This document shows positions 8,264 to 17,838 of a stretch of DNA of 55,673 nt, in pieces; position 1 is the stretch's first letter; each line of letters opens with the position of its first letter. The DNA lies in the NCBI GenBank assembly GCA_029067895.1, contig JAIEDQ010000085.1, positions 1-55,673 on the forward strand, read 5' to 3'. A program made the position numbers and the translations under genes. The DNA is from Oscillospiraceae bacterium (GTDB lineage: Bacteria > Bacillota > Clostridia > Oscillospirales > Ruminococcaceae). Below the pieces are notes generated by a model. It searched no databases and had not been told where the DNA came from. It saw only the letters and a list, made by a program, of their open reading frames with translations.

Positions 8264-8336
8264 TGTTATCATTCCTTTTTTAATTAATTTATTTGATTGG
8301 GACAAAGCCGTCCCATATTTTTGACAATATTAAATC

Positions 8337-8365
8337 TTGCGAAAAAAATCTTTTTATGTTATACT
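8337..8365 (+). promoter_or_regulatory. Promoter of the C39-like peptidase gene
   Basis: TTGCGA (8337-8342) and TATACT (8360-8365) are 17 bases apart, 31 bases before the start codon at 8397. Confidence 0.65.
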
Positions 8366-8396
8366 ATAGATATCTTTCGGGAAAGGAGGTCGGCGC

Positions 8397-9242
8397 ATGA
8401 GAAACAAACTGCTTGTAATAACCCTCGGCATATGCACAGCGGTGTGTACCGTTATCGCGGACTATGCCTACACGGGTCAGGTCTTTGACGAACGCGCCGC
8501 CGAGATAGCCCGTTACGAAGCTCTTAACGCCGACCCCCACTCCCTTTACGGCGGTTACACCGTCGAGGAGCTTGGAAACGGCTACGAAAAGCCCTCCGCG
8601 GTTTTCGGAAAAGTCCTGCTGGACGTTCCCATCATAAACCAGTATCCCGAATTGCCAATCGGCTGCGAGATAACCAGCGCGGCGGCGGTTTTGCAGTATC
8701 TGGGCTTTGACGCCGACAAGCTTTACCTTACCGACAATTACCTTATCTGTGACAATAATTTTACATACGACGACCAGATGGTCTCACACGGTCCCGACCC
8801 ATACAAGGTCTTTGCGGGAGACCCCTACGACTGGGGATACGGCTGCTTTGCGCCAGTTATCGTGGATACTCTGAACAGGTATTTCGCCGACACAAATCCT
8901 AATTACGAAGCGGTCTCGCCCGAAGATATAAACGCCGCCGATATTGAAAAGCTTCTGAACGAGGGCGTGCCTATGATAGTCTGGGCAAGCCGCGGCATGA
9001 AGTCCTACAACTACCGCGAACCCGCAGAATGGCTTCTCAACGACACGGGAGAGCCTTTCACATGGATAGGAAATTCCCACACCCTTGTTCTGTGCGGCTA
9101 CGACAGCGCCTGCTATTACTTCATGGACTGCGACGACAAGGATGAGATAACGCCATATCTTAAAGAACGCTTCCTCAACCGCTTTGTCGAAAACGGAAGT
9201 CAGTGCGTTGTCATAAAGATAAAGGACGGAGAAGATCAGTAG
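8397..9242 (+). CDS. Secreted C39-like papain-fold peptidase
   Basis: An extracytoplasmic cysteine peptidase-like protein. An N-terminal signal or anchor helix covers residues 4-22. The C39_2-type domain starts near residue 76 with VPIINQYPELPIGCE, where Cys90 is the expected nucleophile; His228 in GNSHTLVLCGYD is the expected catalytic histidine. Proteins of this group are widespread in Firmicutes and mostly uncharacterised, unlike the ABC-transporter-fused C39 bacteriocin peptidases. AAAGGAGGT lies just before the ATG. The 3' end overlaps the convergent membrane-protein gene by seven bases, so no terminator separates them. Confidence 0.88.
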   Translation: MRNKLLVITLGICTAVCTVIADYAYTGQVFDERAAEIARYEALNADPHSLYGGYTVEELGNGYEKPSAVFGKVLLDVPIINQYPELPIGCEITSAAAVLQYLGFDADKLYLTDNYLICDNNFTYDDQMVSHGPDPYKVFAGDPYDWGYGCFAPVIVDTLNRYFADTNPNYEAVSPEDINAADIEKLLNEGVPMIVWASRGMKSYNYREPAEWLLNDTGEPFTWIGNSHTLVLCGYDSACYYFMDCDDKDEITPYLKERFLNRFVENGSQCVVIKIKDGEDQ

Positions 9243-9796
9243 GCGTAAATGTGCGCCACTATATAAAGCAGAGAAAAGCTTAACGCTTCCGATACAAACG
9301 CGAAAACGGCAGCCCAGACTATTGTTATGACGGGCTGCTCTTTTATTGCCGCCCCGCCTTTGGGAGCAGGCGCGTTCATTCCTTTGGGAGCTTTTTTCCC
9401 GCGCACCTCCGCGCTGCCGAACGTCCACACGTTTATCAGTGCGTGGACTATCAGCGCGATAACGCAGATATAGAAGCGCTCCCCGAATGCGAATATGGAA
9501 AATACAAAGTCCGCCGCCACAAGCAGCAGGACGTTCAGCAATACCGTTTTGGAAAAGCTTAGGTCGGTTTTAGTCAGCTTCGTGAACAGCCAGAAGAGCG
9601 GCAGCAGTACCACTACGTTAAGCAGCAGAAGCTGGATATTGCTTCCCACAATACTTGTCTTGTAGAAGAAAAACGAGTAGAACTGCATTGGAAAAGCGTT
9701 CCACAGGAACATCCACACCAGCGCGAAGCCTATCGCTCCCAGTGCGAAAATGCCCCGTCTTTTCGTCGTGAACCAATCGTCTAAAAGTTTAAACAA
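9236..9796 (-). CDS. Hypothetical membrane protein
   Basis: A 186-residue protein with about five predicted membrane helices (roughly 16-35, 53-72, 80-100, 104-125 and 157-180). A charged, Pro/Gly/Lys-rich loop between the last two (APKGMNAPAPKGG) probably faces the cytoplasm. I recognise no family. The start is TTG at 9796, with AAAGG nine bases upstream. It is the last gene of a minus-strand operon after the hybrid kinase and the EamA transporter, 31 bases from the latter, which suggests but does not prove a shared role. Confidence 0.75.
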   Translation of the reverse strand: MFKLLDDWFTTKRRGIFALGAIGFALVWMFLWNAFPMQFYSFFFYKTSIVGSNIQLLLLNVVVLLPLFWLFTKLTKTDLSFSKTVLLNVLLLVAADFVFSIFAFGERFYICVIALIVHALINVWTFGSAEVRGKKAPKGMNAPAPKGGAAIKEQPVITIVWAAVFAFVSEALSFSLLYIVAHIYAY

Positions 9797-9827
9797 AATA
9801 ATCAGCCTTTCGTTTTAATGTTTCCTT

Positions 9828-10724
9828 TTATGCATTTGCATTTTCTCTTTTATTGTTTTGTATGAACGTCCACACAGCCGAACCTATTATTATAACGTAT
9901 CCTATAACGCTGAGCGGAACGGGGGTCTGACCGAAAATAAAGTATCCCGCGACTGCGGAAAATATCACCTGCGAGTAGTCGAAAACCGACACCTCTTTTG
10001 CTGGAGCATAAGAGTACGCGCCCGTTATGGCAAACTGTCCTCCCGCGGCGAAAAGTCCCGTGAGGATAAGTATGCCGAGCTGCTTTGCTGACATCGGAGC
10101 GAAGTCCGCAAGCATTATCGGCAGAGCCGCGGTGCAGGAAAATACCGAAAAGCAGAAAACGATAAGCGCACTTTTTTCGCCCCGCTGCTTCATATAGCGC
10201 ACAAAGGTGTACGCCGCTCCCGCGCCCATTCCTCCCGCAAAGCCGATAAGGGACGGGACAAGCTCCATGTTTGAAAAGGTGGGACGGATAATGAAAAGGC
10301 TTCCGCAAAAGGCAAGTATTACCGCCGCAACCTGTGCGGGAGAGGCTTTCTCTTTCAGAATAATTATCGAGAACACCACCGCGAAAAACGGTGACAGCTT
10401 ATTGAGCATTGAAGCGTCTGCAAGAGCAAGGTGGTCAACCGCGTAGAAATTGCAGAACACGCCCACAGTCCCGCAGACCGCTCTCATAAGCATTGCAATG
10501 CCGCACCCTTTTTGTATCTTCAGCGGCGTGCGGCTTCTGACCAGCATTACCGCCGCAAAGACCGCGGCTACCGCGTTGCGGAAAAAGCTTTTCTGTATCG
10601 ACGGCAGGTCTCCAGACAGTCTTACGCAGGCGTTCATTCCCGTAAAGCACACCGCCGACAGGATTATCAGCAGCACGCCCATATTCTTTTTGCTTATTTT
10701 CACAGTGCTTAATGTTCCTTTCAT
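9828..10724 (-). CDS. EamA/DMT-family transporter
   Basis: A small-molecule exporter of the drug/metabolite transporter superfamily, 298 residues with about ten helices in two EamA repeats. The first contains MNACVRLSGDLPSIQKSFFRN (split here as MNACVRLSGD and LPSIQKSFFRN, about 30-50); the second ends near FGQTPVPLSVIGYVII. The substrate cannot be predicted. The ATG at 10724 lacks a clear ribosome binding site but is 15 bases past the kinase stop, so coupling is likely; a GTG at 10703 is an alternative. Confidence 0.9.
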   Translation of the reverse strand: MKGTLSTVKISKKNMGVLLIILSAVCFTGMNACVRLSGDLPSIQKSFFRNAVAAVFAAVMLVRSRTPLKIQKGCGIAMLMRAVCGTVGVFCNFYAVDHLALADASMLNKLSPFFAVVFSIIILKEKASPAQVAAVILAFCGSLFIIRPTFSNMELVPSLIGFAGGMGAGAAYTFVRYMKQRGEKSALIVFCFSVFSCTAALPIMLADFAPMSAKQLGILILTGLFAAGGQFAITGAYSYAPAKEVSVFDYSQVIFSAVAGYFIFGQTPVPLSVIGYVIIIGSAVWTFIQNNKRENANA

Positions 10725-10739
10725 GCCGATTGCAAAAGA

Positions 10740-13700
10740 TTAATTACGCCAGATACGACGGAACGTCTCCATGACCTTTTTCATGTCTATGGGCTTTGTC
10801 AGATGTCCGTTCATGCCGCATTCAACGGACTTTTTCATGTCCTCGTCAAATGCGTTTGCGGTCATGGCGATTATGGGAATTTTAGCAGCGTCGGGTCTGT
10901 CCGAGCCGCGTATGCGCTTTGTGGCTTCGATACCGTCCATGACAGGCATTCTTATATCCATGAGTATTGCGTCGTAATAGCCCTCCGCGGAGGCTTCAAA
11001 TTTTTCGGAAGCCTCCTGACCGTTTGCGGCGGTCTCGGTGAGTATTCCCTCCGCTTCGATAAGAGTGCAGGCTATCTCCGCGTTAAGCTCGTCGTCCTCG
11101 GCGATAAGTATTCTCCTGCCCGAAACGTCGGCAACTTCGCTTGAGTCGTCGTCTGTCTCTGCGGGAGGCTCCGTGACCTTCATAGGCAGTGTGAAGAAGA
11201 ATTCCGAACCCTCGCCCACGGTACTTCTGACTTCAAGCTCTCCGCCAAGAAGCTTGACAAGACTGCTGCATATCGCAAGTCCAAGACCCGTTCCGCCGTA
11301 CTTTCTCATAGTCTCCGCGTCAGCCTGCTCGAAGCTGTTGAATATCCTGCCGAGGTTTTCCTCGCTTATTCCTATACCCGTATCCTTTATTGAGAAGAAA
11401 ACATTTACCGTACCCTCGGTATCCGATTCGGCCTCGGCGACTTTCAGGTGTATGCCGCCGCTTTCGGTGAACTTCACCGCGTTGCCCAGAATATTCACCA
11501 TTATCTGGTTCAGCTTGAGCGGGTCTCCCAGCAGGTGAGGATTTTTGATATCCGTCTCGACCCGCAGCCAGATGCCCTTGCTTTCGGTCTGTACCCTTAT
11601 CATGGTATCAAGTCTGCCGATAAGCTCGTCAAGATTAAGGTAGGTCTCCTCGGAGGTCATTTTTCCGCTTTCGATACGGGACATATCCAGAATGTCATTG
11701 ATAAGCGACATAAGATAGTGTGACGAGCTGTCGATCTTTTTCAGGCACTCCATTATGGAGGAGTCTGCGTCCCCGTAGGACATAGCGATAGCGGTCATGC
11801 CTATGATAGCGTTCATGGGCGTTCTTATCTCGTGGGACATCTTGGACAGGAACTCGCTCTTAGCCTTGCTTTCGCGGCTCGTTCTGGATTTTGCGATGTA
11901 CGCCGAAATGACCTTTGTAAGCTCCTTCATGTATCCTGTCGTGGTTTCGTCTGCGCTTTCCGTTCCGGTCTCGTATACTATAACGCCCGATAACAGGTCG
12001 TTGTCAAGCATAGGTACGGAATACGCCGTACCGTCGGCTACAGCCTTTCCCTTTCCGGGGACGGCGTCACGCTCAAAGAAAGCGGCGTCGGCGATCTTGC
12101 AGTCAATGGTTTTCAATTCGCGCTCCAGCGTGAGATATGATACCTTTCCGTAGGGGTATGTCTTTACCTCGATCGGAGCCATTTCCTCCGCGCACCACTG
12201 GCTTGATATCCTGAGCGTGTAATAGTCCCTGTTCATGTCGAAAATAACTATTCTCTGCATACCGAGAGTTCTTCCCGCCTTGCTCAGCAGGGCGTGGAGC
12301 GCAGCTTCAAAGTCGGAGGATTTCTCAAAGATATTGAAAGCAAAAGATACTATATCCATGTTTTCCTCGGCGACGGTGTGCGCTGCGAGAGGAGCGCTTT
12401 TCACGCCCGCATTTCTGAACTCGTTTACAAAATCCTTTCTGCCGCTTACCTCGTCGGCAAAAACTATCCCGCCGAATTCATCTCTGAAACGGTGCGCCGC
12501 TTCGGAAGCAAACCTCATTTTAAGTCTTGATGCGGACAGAGGCTCATCGGGATACTTGATGTACGCGCCTATAACGCATTCTATACGAACGCTTCCGCTG
12601 CTGTATATTTCCGAAATGCCGTCCAGTATCCTGCGGAAAAGCAGTCTTGCCTCGTCCCTTGAATTAAGGGTCGTAAGAATGACAAATTCGTCCATCATGC
12701 CGCGGTAAACGAGGTAGTCCTCGGGAACGGTCTTCTTTATCACCAGCGCGGCTTCCTCCAGCACGGCGTCGCAGAACGGCCAGCCGCAGGTCTTGTACAT
12801 TTCCTCCATGTCGGCGATACGTACTATTGCCGATATAAGCGGCTTGCCCTGCATATCCTTTGAGAATTTGGACGCCAGCACGTCGCCGTATTCGCTTTTG
12901 TAAAGATTTGTGACAGGGTCGAGACGTTCTCTTTCAAGCTTTTTCTGTTCCCGTTCCTTTTCCGCGGTAACGTCCCTGCAGCTTGCGATCACCCTCAGAA
13001 GATTTCCGTCCGAGCCGTAAACGCTTTTGCCCTTTAAAAATATCCATATATATCCTGCGGAATCGGTCGGGTGTCTGAACTTGATATACAGTCCGTTTTT
13101 GAACGCGGCTCCGTCAAGAAAGTCTATCATGTCGGGAATATTTTCCCGTGAGCATACCCTTCCCGACGAAACACGATACCTGAAATCATCGAATGCTTTC
13201 TCGTCCGCAAGCCCTGACTTCTGCTGCTTGAAGTTATACAGGTACAGAATATCCTTTCCGCAGTCGTATTCGAGTATGCTGTCGTTCGTGCTCTGCACCG
13301 CAAGCAGGTATCTTTCCCGCTCCGTAACAAGCTCGTTCTGGTACTGTATTCGTTTTATGCTAAGCTCGCTGAGCGCGTTTGAAAGGTCGTTGATCTCGGA
13401 AATGCTTGTTTTCACAGGCTCTATAATACCCTGCTCGCCCGCTTTGTTCACGCTGTCCGCAAGAGCCTTTACGGGCTTGATAAGTCTGCCCGCAGCCGCA
13501 GCCGCAACGATAAATCCCGCCAGAGCTGAGAGAACCGCCGCTGCCGCCAGCTTTATACTGATCATATCGGTATCTGCATAAATGCCCGTCTTGTCAGATA
13601 CAGCCGCTACCGCCCATCTTTCCGAGCCGTAGGGGGAATTGTCGGGATAAAGCTTCAGCTCGCTGACCGCGCAGTACGCCTGCGCTCCGTTGATCTCTGT

Positions 13701-14702
13701 TCCCGATATTTCCATGAGTATACTGTGCTCGGAGCCGACAAGAGCTACGGGCTGTCCCACGATATGCTCAAAGATGCTCTGCGTATCGGAGACCACAGCC
13801 ACGTCCATAAGGTCGTCGCCCGAATCGTAGGTCATAAGCGCGTAGCAGCCTCCGCTTTCCGTTACCTCGTCACGGGGCATCTGCTCCGATATCATGTTTG
13901 CGGACACGGATATGCCCACCGCGCCGAAGATCACGTTCTCATAAACAAGGGGCTGAGAGTAAGTTATGATACGGTCGGTCTCGTATCTGCCGCAGTCCGA
14001 AAGAAAGAACGGCTTGCTCCAGTAGCCCAGATTTTCGGGGCTTGCATACGGGTAATCGTACCCTGCAAAAACGGGCTTGAAAAAGAAGTTCATGTCGGTC
14101 TCATCGGGGGTATACCTGTATTTGTCCGTCCATGAGATATCCAGCGAAATGGAGTATTTTTCCGACACGGAACTGGAGCCGCGCATCATCATTATGTCCG
14201 AATAATCCGAGGGATTGTACTGAGGGTCGGCGTCGCTGAAAAACACTCCCCTGAACCCCGACGCGGAATTTTCGTCGGGTCTCGAAGCCGAATCCGCAAG
14301 AACTATAAACGCGCCGTTTACAGAGTTTGTTCTCAGGGTCTCCAGCAGGGTCTCCGCAACAGCGTCGATAAACTCGGAGGCATACTTGTCGTTTTCAAGC
14401 ATCTCTTTTGGGCTTGCTCCGTTTTCCTTAGCTATACTGCCGAGTATCCTGCCTGCCTTGTCGTTAAGTCCGATAAGACCGTTCCAGCGGTTTGTCATTT
14501 CCGTTTCCAGATATACCGAGCATTTGGACGCGCTTTTGTCCAGCAGCCTTTCGCTTCCCGTGCTTATGTCTCTGAGAGTTCCCGTAAACGCAATGGCGCA
14601 GTAAAATATTACAGCCTGAAGAACGACCGCCGCCAGAAGCGGTACGACCAGACCTCTCACCAGCGGGATCCCCGCAGTTTTTCCGCGTTTAAAAATTTTC
14701 AT
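10740..14702 (-). CDS. Hybrid sensor histidine kinase with Cache, HAMP, PAS, degenerate GGDEF, GAF and receiver domains
   Basis: A very large membrane two-component sensor (1320 residues). Order, by approximate residue: membrane helix 17-40; extracytoplasmic Cache-like sensor 45-375; helix 380-402; HAMP 402-455; PAS with PAC 460-590; GGDEF-like domain 595-740; GAF-like domain 775-930; HisKA with SHEIRTPMN (His near 957); HATPase 1000-1180; receiver 1195-1315 with [12 protein letters not shown] (Asp near 1250) and the conserved TAN and K-P residues. In the GGDEF-like domain the signature reads GMMDE, so cyclase activity is unlikely. No separate output regulator is adjacent. It heads an operon with an EamA transporter. 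Confidence 0.93.
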   Translation of the reverse strand: MKIFKRGKTAGIPLVRGLVVPLLAAVVLQAVIFYCAIAFTGTLRDISTGSERLLDKSASKCSVYLETEMTNRWNGLIGLNDKAGRILGSIAKENGASPKEMLENDKYASEFIDAVAETLLETLRTNSVNGAFIVLADSASRPDENSASGFRGVFFSDADPQYNPSDYSDIMMMRGSSSVSEKYSISLDISWTDKYRYTPDETDMNFFFKPVFAGYDYPYASPENLGYWSKPFFLSDCGRYETDRIITYSQPLVYENVIFGAVGISVSANMISEQMPRDEVTESGGCYALMTYDSGDDLMDVAVVSDTQSIFEHIVGQPVALVGSEHSILMEISGTEINGAQAYCAVSELKLYPDNSPYGSERWAVAAVSDKTGIYADTDMISIKLAAAAVLSALAGFIVAAAAAGRLIKPVKALADSVNKAGEQGIIEPVKTSISEINDLSNALSELSIKRIQYQNELVTERERYLLAVQSTNDSILEYDCGKDILYLYNFKQQKSGLADEKAFDDFRYRVSSGRVCSRENIPDMIDFLDGAAFKNGLYIKFRHPTDSAGYIWIFLKGKSVYGSDGNLLRVIASCRDVTAEKEREQKKLERERLDPVTNLYKSEYGDVLASKFSKDMQGKPLISAIVRIADMEEMYKTCGWPFCDAVLEEAALVIKKTVPEDYLVYRGMMDEFVILTTLNSRDEARLLFRRILDGISEIYSSGSVRIECVIGAYIKYPDEPLSASRLKMRFASEAAHRFRDEFGGIVFADEVSGRKDFVNEFRNAGVKSAPLAAHTVAEENMDIVSFAFNIFEKSSDFEAALHALLSKAGRTLGMQRIVIFDMNRDYYTLRISSQWCAEEMAPIEVKTYPYGKVSYLTLERELKTIDCKIADAAFFERDAVPGKGKAVADGTAYSVPMLDNDLLSGVIVYETGTESADETTTGYMKELTKVISAYIAKSRTSRESKAKSEFLSKMSHEIRTPMNAIIGMTAIAMSYGDADSSIMECLKKIDSSSHYLMSLINDILDMSRIESGKMTSEETYLNLDELIGRLDTMIRVQTESKGIWLRVETDIKNPHLLGDPLKLNQIMVNILGNAVKFTESGGIHLKVAEAESDTEGTVNVFFSIKDTGIGISEENLGRIFNSFEQADAETMRKYGGTGLGLAICSSLVKLLGGELEVRSTVGEGSEFFFTLPMKVTEPPAETDDDSSEVADVSGRRILIAEDDELNAEIACTLIEAEGILTETAANGQEASEKFEASAEGYYDAILMDIRMPVMDGIEATKRIRGSDRPDAAKIPIIAMTANAFDEDMKKSVECGMNGHLTKPIDMKKVMETFRRIWRN

Positions 14703-14734
14703 AGTATCTTCCCCGTTGTAAAGAGCATTTGTAC

Positions 14735-14760
14735 GTATAATTCACCACAATGAATTATAC
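14735..14760. promoter_or_regulatory. Perfect 10-bp inverted repeat at the kinase promoter (candidate operator)
   Basis: GTATAATTCA and TGAATTATAC are perfect complements with a six-base spacer, and the outer arm contains the -10 box of the kinase gene. The position suggests a repressor site; which protein binds is not evident. Confidence 0.5.
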
Positions 14761-14782
14761 CACAAAAAAGCAAAAATTACAA
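14754..14782 (-). promoter_or_regulatory. Promoter of the hybrid kinase operon
   Basis: On the minus strand TTGTAA (14782-14777) and TATAAT (14759-14754) are 17 bases apart. GGGGAAG precedes the kinase ATG. Confidence 0.65.
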
Positions 14783-14818
14783 GAGGATTTGGCATGAAAA
14801 TGAAAATCTTTGTCGTTG

Positions 14819-14847
14819 TTGCAAAAAGACAAAGCGTATGATATAAT
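14819..14847 (+). promoter_or_regulatory. Promoter of the DUF1624 gene
   Basis: TTGCAA (14819-14824) and TATAAT (14842-14847) with a 17-base spacer, 21 bases before the ATG at 14869. It is back to back with the kinase promoter. Confidence 0.7.
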
Positions 14848-14868
14848 GAAAGAAAAGGAGGGGAGCAT

Positions 14869-15666
14869 ATGCAGACTGCGGAAAAAGAAAGGCAAGCGGG
14901 CGAAAGAGAGTCCGCGGAGGTTATAGGCAGGAGAAACCGGGTTGGTGTGCTGGATACGCTTCGGGGATTTTCGATACTGTACGTTATGCTTTATCACCTG
15001 CTTTACGACCTGATATTTTTCGGCGGAATGAGCATACCCTTTTTCTTTACGGATACCATGGAAATTATCCACCGCTTTTTTCTTGTGATACTTTTCTCCG
15101 TTTCGGGGATATGCGCGGGATTTTCGTCCAACGTGCTGAAAAGGGGAGCGACCCTTTATCTTATGGGAGAAGTCCTTACCCTTGTGACGGCGGCGTTCGT
15201 CCCCGACGAGACCATTGTTTTCGGGGTACTGTCCTGCTTCGGGATGTCCATGCTTATTTACGGGGTGATCTCGCCTGTGCTGAAAAAGCTTCCCAACGCG
15301 GCGGTATTTGCGTTGTTTGCGGTACTGGCGGTCATCTTCACCGATTTTTACCGAACGGACAGTTTGTTTCTTATTCTGGGCAGGGTGCGCTTGAACGTGC
15401 CGAACGATATAAGATGGCTGTACCCGATAGGCATAATCTCCTCGGATTTCCGTTCCGCCGATTATTTTCCGCTTGCTCCCTACGGGTTTATTTTCCTTGC
15501 GGGGACGGCTTTGTCGGATATGGTGAAAAACGGCGGGCTGCCCGAATTCTGCTATAAGGCAAGTATCCCGATAGTGAATTTCTGCGGGAGACATTCCCTT
15601 TGGCTCTACATAATACATCAGCCGCTTTTTCTTGCGGCGGTATATCTGATCTCCGCGCTGAGGTAA
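14869..15666 (+). CDS. DUF1624 / heparan-alpha-glucosaminide N-acetyltransferase-like membrane protein
   Basis: A polytopic membrane protein (265 residues, about seven helices) of the DUF1624 family, related to YeiB and to the catalytic region of heparan-alpha-glucosaminide N-acetyltransferase. Family marks are the N-terminal LDTLRGFSILYVMLYH (about residues 27-42) and the C-terminal GRHSLWLYIIHQPLF, with the paired histidines typical of acyltransferase-3-like proteins. It probably transfers an acyl group across the membrane to a surface sugar, but the substrate is unknown. It is a single gene with AGGAGGGG before the ATG and its own terminator. Confidence 0.85.
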   Translation: MQTAEKERQAGERESAEVIGRRNRVGVLDTLRGFSILYVMLYHLLYDLIFFGGMSIPFFFTDTMEIIHRFFLVILFSVSGICAGFSSNVLKRGATLYLMGEVLTLVTAAFVPDETIVFGVLSCFGMSMLIYGVISPVLKKLPNAAVFALFAVLAVIFTDFYRTDSLFLILGRVRLNVPNDIRWLYPIGIISSDFRSADYFPLAPYGFIFLAGTALSDMVKNGGLPEFCYKASIPIVNFCGRHSLWLYIIHQPLFLAAVYLISALR

Positions 15667-15701
15667 GGTTACACTCTTGTTCCTTACCTCAGTTTTTTAT
15701 T
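15658..15701 (+). terminator. Terminator of the DUF1624 gene
   Basis: CTGAGGTAAG pairs with CTTACCTCAG and is followed by TTTTTTATTTAT. The left arm overlaps the last codons and stop of the gene. Confidence 0.88.
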
Positions 15702-15769
15702 TATGTAAATCATATAAGTTTTATTGTTTTCGGAAATATTAATTATTACTTTTGCATAACAGCTTTTTG

Positions 15770-15798
15770 TTGACAAACATTTCTTGCTGTGGTATAAT
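15770..15798 (+). promoter_or_regulatory. Promoter of the 2-oxoacid:ferredoxin oxidoreductase operon
   Basis: TTGACA (15770-15775) and TATAAT (15793-15798) with a 17-base spacer, 54 bases before the gamma subunit ATG. Confidence 0.8.
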
Positions 15799-15851
15799 AT
15801 TAATAATACCTATATGTATAATAGGAATTTCTAAAGGCGAGGTGAGCTTTT

Positions 15852-16382
15852 ATGATAGAAATTTTATGGCTCGGCAGAGGCGGTCAGGGCGCGTTTACCG
15901 CGGCAAAGCTTCTGGGCGCGGCTTATTCTGCGAAAGGCGGGGAGTATTTCGCGCTTGCGTTCCCCTCTTTCGGACCCGAACGCAGGGGCGCGCCAGTGCG
16001 GGCGTTTACAAAGCTGGACGGCAAGCCCGTCCTCGACAGGAGCGAGACCGAGAAAGCCGACTATATCGTAATTCTCGACGAGACCCTTTACAGCGAGGGT
16101 CTGACCAAATCGCTCAAAAACGGCGGGAAGATACTGATAAATTCAAAGTCACGAGGGAAATACCAAAGCGGTGAGAATATCTCCGTTTTCGACGGAAATG
16201 CCATCGCCGCAGAGCTTGGACTTCCCACCGCGAACACGGTAATGCTGGGCTTTCTGGCAGCGGCTTCGGGAGCGGTTTCCGCAGAGGATATCTGTCTTTC
16301 CATAGACGGTTATATGCCCGAAAAAATTCGGGAGAAAAATAAGGCAGCTGTTTTGAGAACAGAAAAGGAGGCGGTAAAATGA
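15852..16382 (+). CDS. 2-oxoacid:ferredoxin oxidoreductase, gamma subunit
   Basis: The gamma subunit of a four-subunit ferredoxin-dependent 2-oxoacid oxidoreductase (pyruvate / 2-ketoisovalerate type), which contributes to CoA binding. The 176-residue protein begins LWLGRGGQGAFTAAKLLG and continues with FPSFGPERRGAPVRAF, both standard for the family. It is first in the operon; its stop overlaps the delta subunit start by four bases. The gene order gamma-delta-alpha-beta is that of archaeal-type Por/Vor enzymes. Substrate choice (pyruvate, branched-chain or aryl oxoacids) cannot be read from this subunit. Confidence 0.93.
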   Translation: MIEILWLGRGGQGAFTAAKLLGAAYSAKGGEYFALAFPSFGPERRGAPVRAFTKLDGKPVLDRSETEKADYIVILDETLYSEGLTKSLKNGGKILINSKSRGKYQSGENISVFDGNAIAAELGLPTANTVMLGFLAAASGAVSAEDICLSIDGYMPEKIREKNKAAVLRTEKEAVK

Positions 16383-16669
16383 CGCCGTACATAAGAGAAA
16401 AAAAGTCCTTCGGATTTGAGGATATTCCCGAAAACACAGCCTTTGAGGCGGGGTATCTTGTGACCGTGAACAGCGGCTGGAGAAACATTCGTCCCGTTGT
16501 AAACGCCGAAAAATGCGTGGGCTGTATGCAGTGTTATCTGTACTGTCCCGACGGCGTGATATCCGTGAAAAACGGCAAGGCGGAGATAGACTATAACTTC
16601 TGCAAGGGCTGCGGGATATGCTCCAAGATATGCAAGCCGAACGCCATTGAAATGGAGGACGAACGATAA
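16379..16669 (+). CDS. 2-oxoacid:ferredoxin oxidoreductase, delta (ferredoxin-like) subunit
   Basis: A 96-residue polyferredoxin subunit that carries electrons between the TPP-bearing subunit and external ferredoxin. It holds two 4Fe-4S motifs, CVGCMQCYLYCP and CKGCGICSKICKP, in the C-terminal two thirds. The N-terminal 35 residues (with VTVNSGWRNIRPV) are the usual delta-subunit extension. It overlaps gamma by four bases and shares one base with alpha, so the operon is tightly coupled. Confidence 0.94.
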   Translation: MTPYIREKKSFGFEDIPENTAFEAGYLVTVNSGWRNIRPVVNAEKCVGCMQCYLYCPDGVISVKNGKAEIDYNFCKGCGICSKICKPNAIEMEDER

Positions 16670-17838
16670 TGCCGAAAAAATTTCTTTCGGGTGACGAAGC
16701 CTTTGCGGAGGGCGTTCGTCTTGCCAAGCCCGACGTGATATCCGCATATCCCATAACTCCGCAGACTATCGTTGTTGAGCGGCTTTCCGAAATGGTTGAG
16801 GACGGCAGTCTTGACGCGGAATTTATTCACGTTGAGTCGGAGCATTCCGCTCTGTCCTGCGCGATAGGAGCAAGCGCGGCGGGTGTAAGGGCGTTTACGG
16901 CGACCTCCTCCCAGGGCTTGCTGTACATGGCTGAATGCCTTACCTATGCTTCGGGAGGACGTTTCCCTATAGTTATGATGAACGCAAACCGCTCCACCGC
17001 TTTGCCATGGAACATTTACGGCGACCAGCGGGACAGCCTTTCTCTGCTCGACAGCGGATGGATACAGGCTTACGCCGAAAACGCGCAGGAAAGTCTCGAC
17101 CTTGCGCTGATGAGCTTTTATATCGCGGAGAATGAAAAGGTGTCCACGCCGTTTATGGTAAATCTGGACGGCTTTACGGTCACGCACACCTACGAGGAAG
17201 CGGACGTCCCCGAAGCCTCCGCGGCGGAAAATTTTTTACCGCCTTATCGGACGGAGAATAAGCTTGACCTTGAAAGCCCCAAAAATATGGCGTTTTCGGC
17301 AGGTCCGGAGCATAACTATATTTTCAAGTACAAGGAGCACCGCGCAATGCTTGAAGCCGTTTCCGTCATAGAAGAGGCGGAGCGGAAATTCGCCGAAATT
17401 TTCGGCAGGAGCTACACGGGTCTTATCGAGGAATATCTCACCGAGGACGCGGACTTTGTTATCGTTACCCTTGGAAGTATTGCGGGGCTTTGCCGCGAGA
17501 CCGCGGACAAGCTGAGAGCGGCAGGCAAAAAGGTCGGCGTTGTGCGTATACGCTATATGAGACCGTTCCCAGCCTCACAGCTTGCGGCGGCTCTGAAAAA
17601 CGCAAAAGCCGCGGCAGTGCTTGAAAAGGATATTTCTTTCGGAAACGAGGGAGCTGTCTTTAGCGAAGTAAACTCCGCGCTTTTCCGTTACGGGACTTTT
17701 ATCCCCACCTATAATTTTATAGGTGGACTTGGCGGCAGAAATATTTCCGCGTCGGACATTGAAAGCATTTTTGAGGCGATGGAAAAGGGTCTGTCCGAAA
17801 AAATCAATTTTATCGGTATCGGGGGTGAGCGACAATGA
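16669..17838 (+). CDS. 2-oxoacid:ferredoxin oxidoreductase, alpha subunit
   Basis: The alpha subunit carries the pyrimidine-binding half of the TPP site (389 residues). The family motif ISAYPITPQT lies near residue 30, HVESEHSA near 60, and ALPWNIYGDQRDSLSLLDSG near 110-130 resembles the substrate-pocket region of PorA/VorA proteins. The C-terminal transketolase-C-like domain spans about 255-370. It is closer to Por/Vor than to the fused indolepyruvate oxidoreductase IorA, but the exact substrate is undecided. The downstream aminotransferase suggests work with amino-acid-derived oxoacids. Confidence 0.92.
   Translation: MPKKFLSGDEAFAEGVRLAKPDVISAYPITPQTIVVERLSEMVEDGSLDAEFIHVESEHSALSCAIGASAAGVRAFTATSSQGLLYMAECLTYASGGRFPIVMMNANRSTALPWNIYGDQRDSLSLLDSGWIQAYAENAQESLDLALMSFYIAENEKVSTPFMVNLDGFTVTHTYEEADVPEASAAENFLPPYRTENKLDLESPKNMAFSAGPEHNYIFKYKEHRAMLEAVSVIEEAERKFAEIFGRSYTGLIEEYLTEDADFVIVTLGSIAGLCRETADKLRAAGKKVGVVRIRYMRPFPASQLAAALKNAKAAAVLEKDISFGNEGAVFSEVNSALFRYGTFIPTYNFIGGLGGRNISASDIESIFEAMEKGLSEKINFIGIGGERQ

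Noticed and set aside
14755-15618. Long minus-strand frame opposite the DUF1624 gene
   Set aside because: Its product is rich in His/Arg/Lys with no domain, and the plus strand carries a recognisable membrane protein with promoter and terminator.
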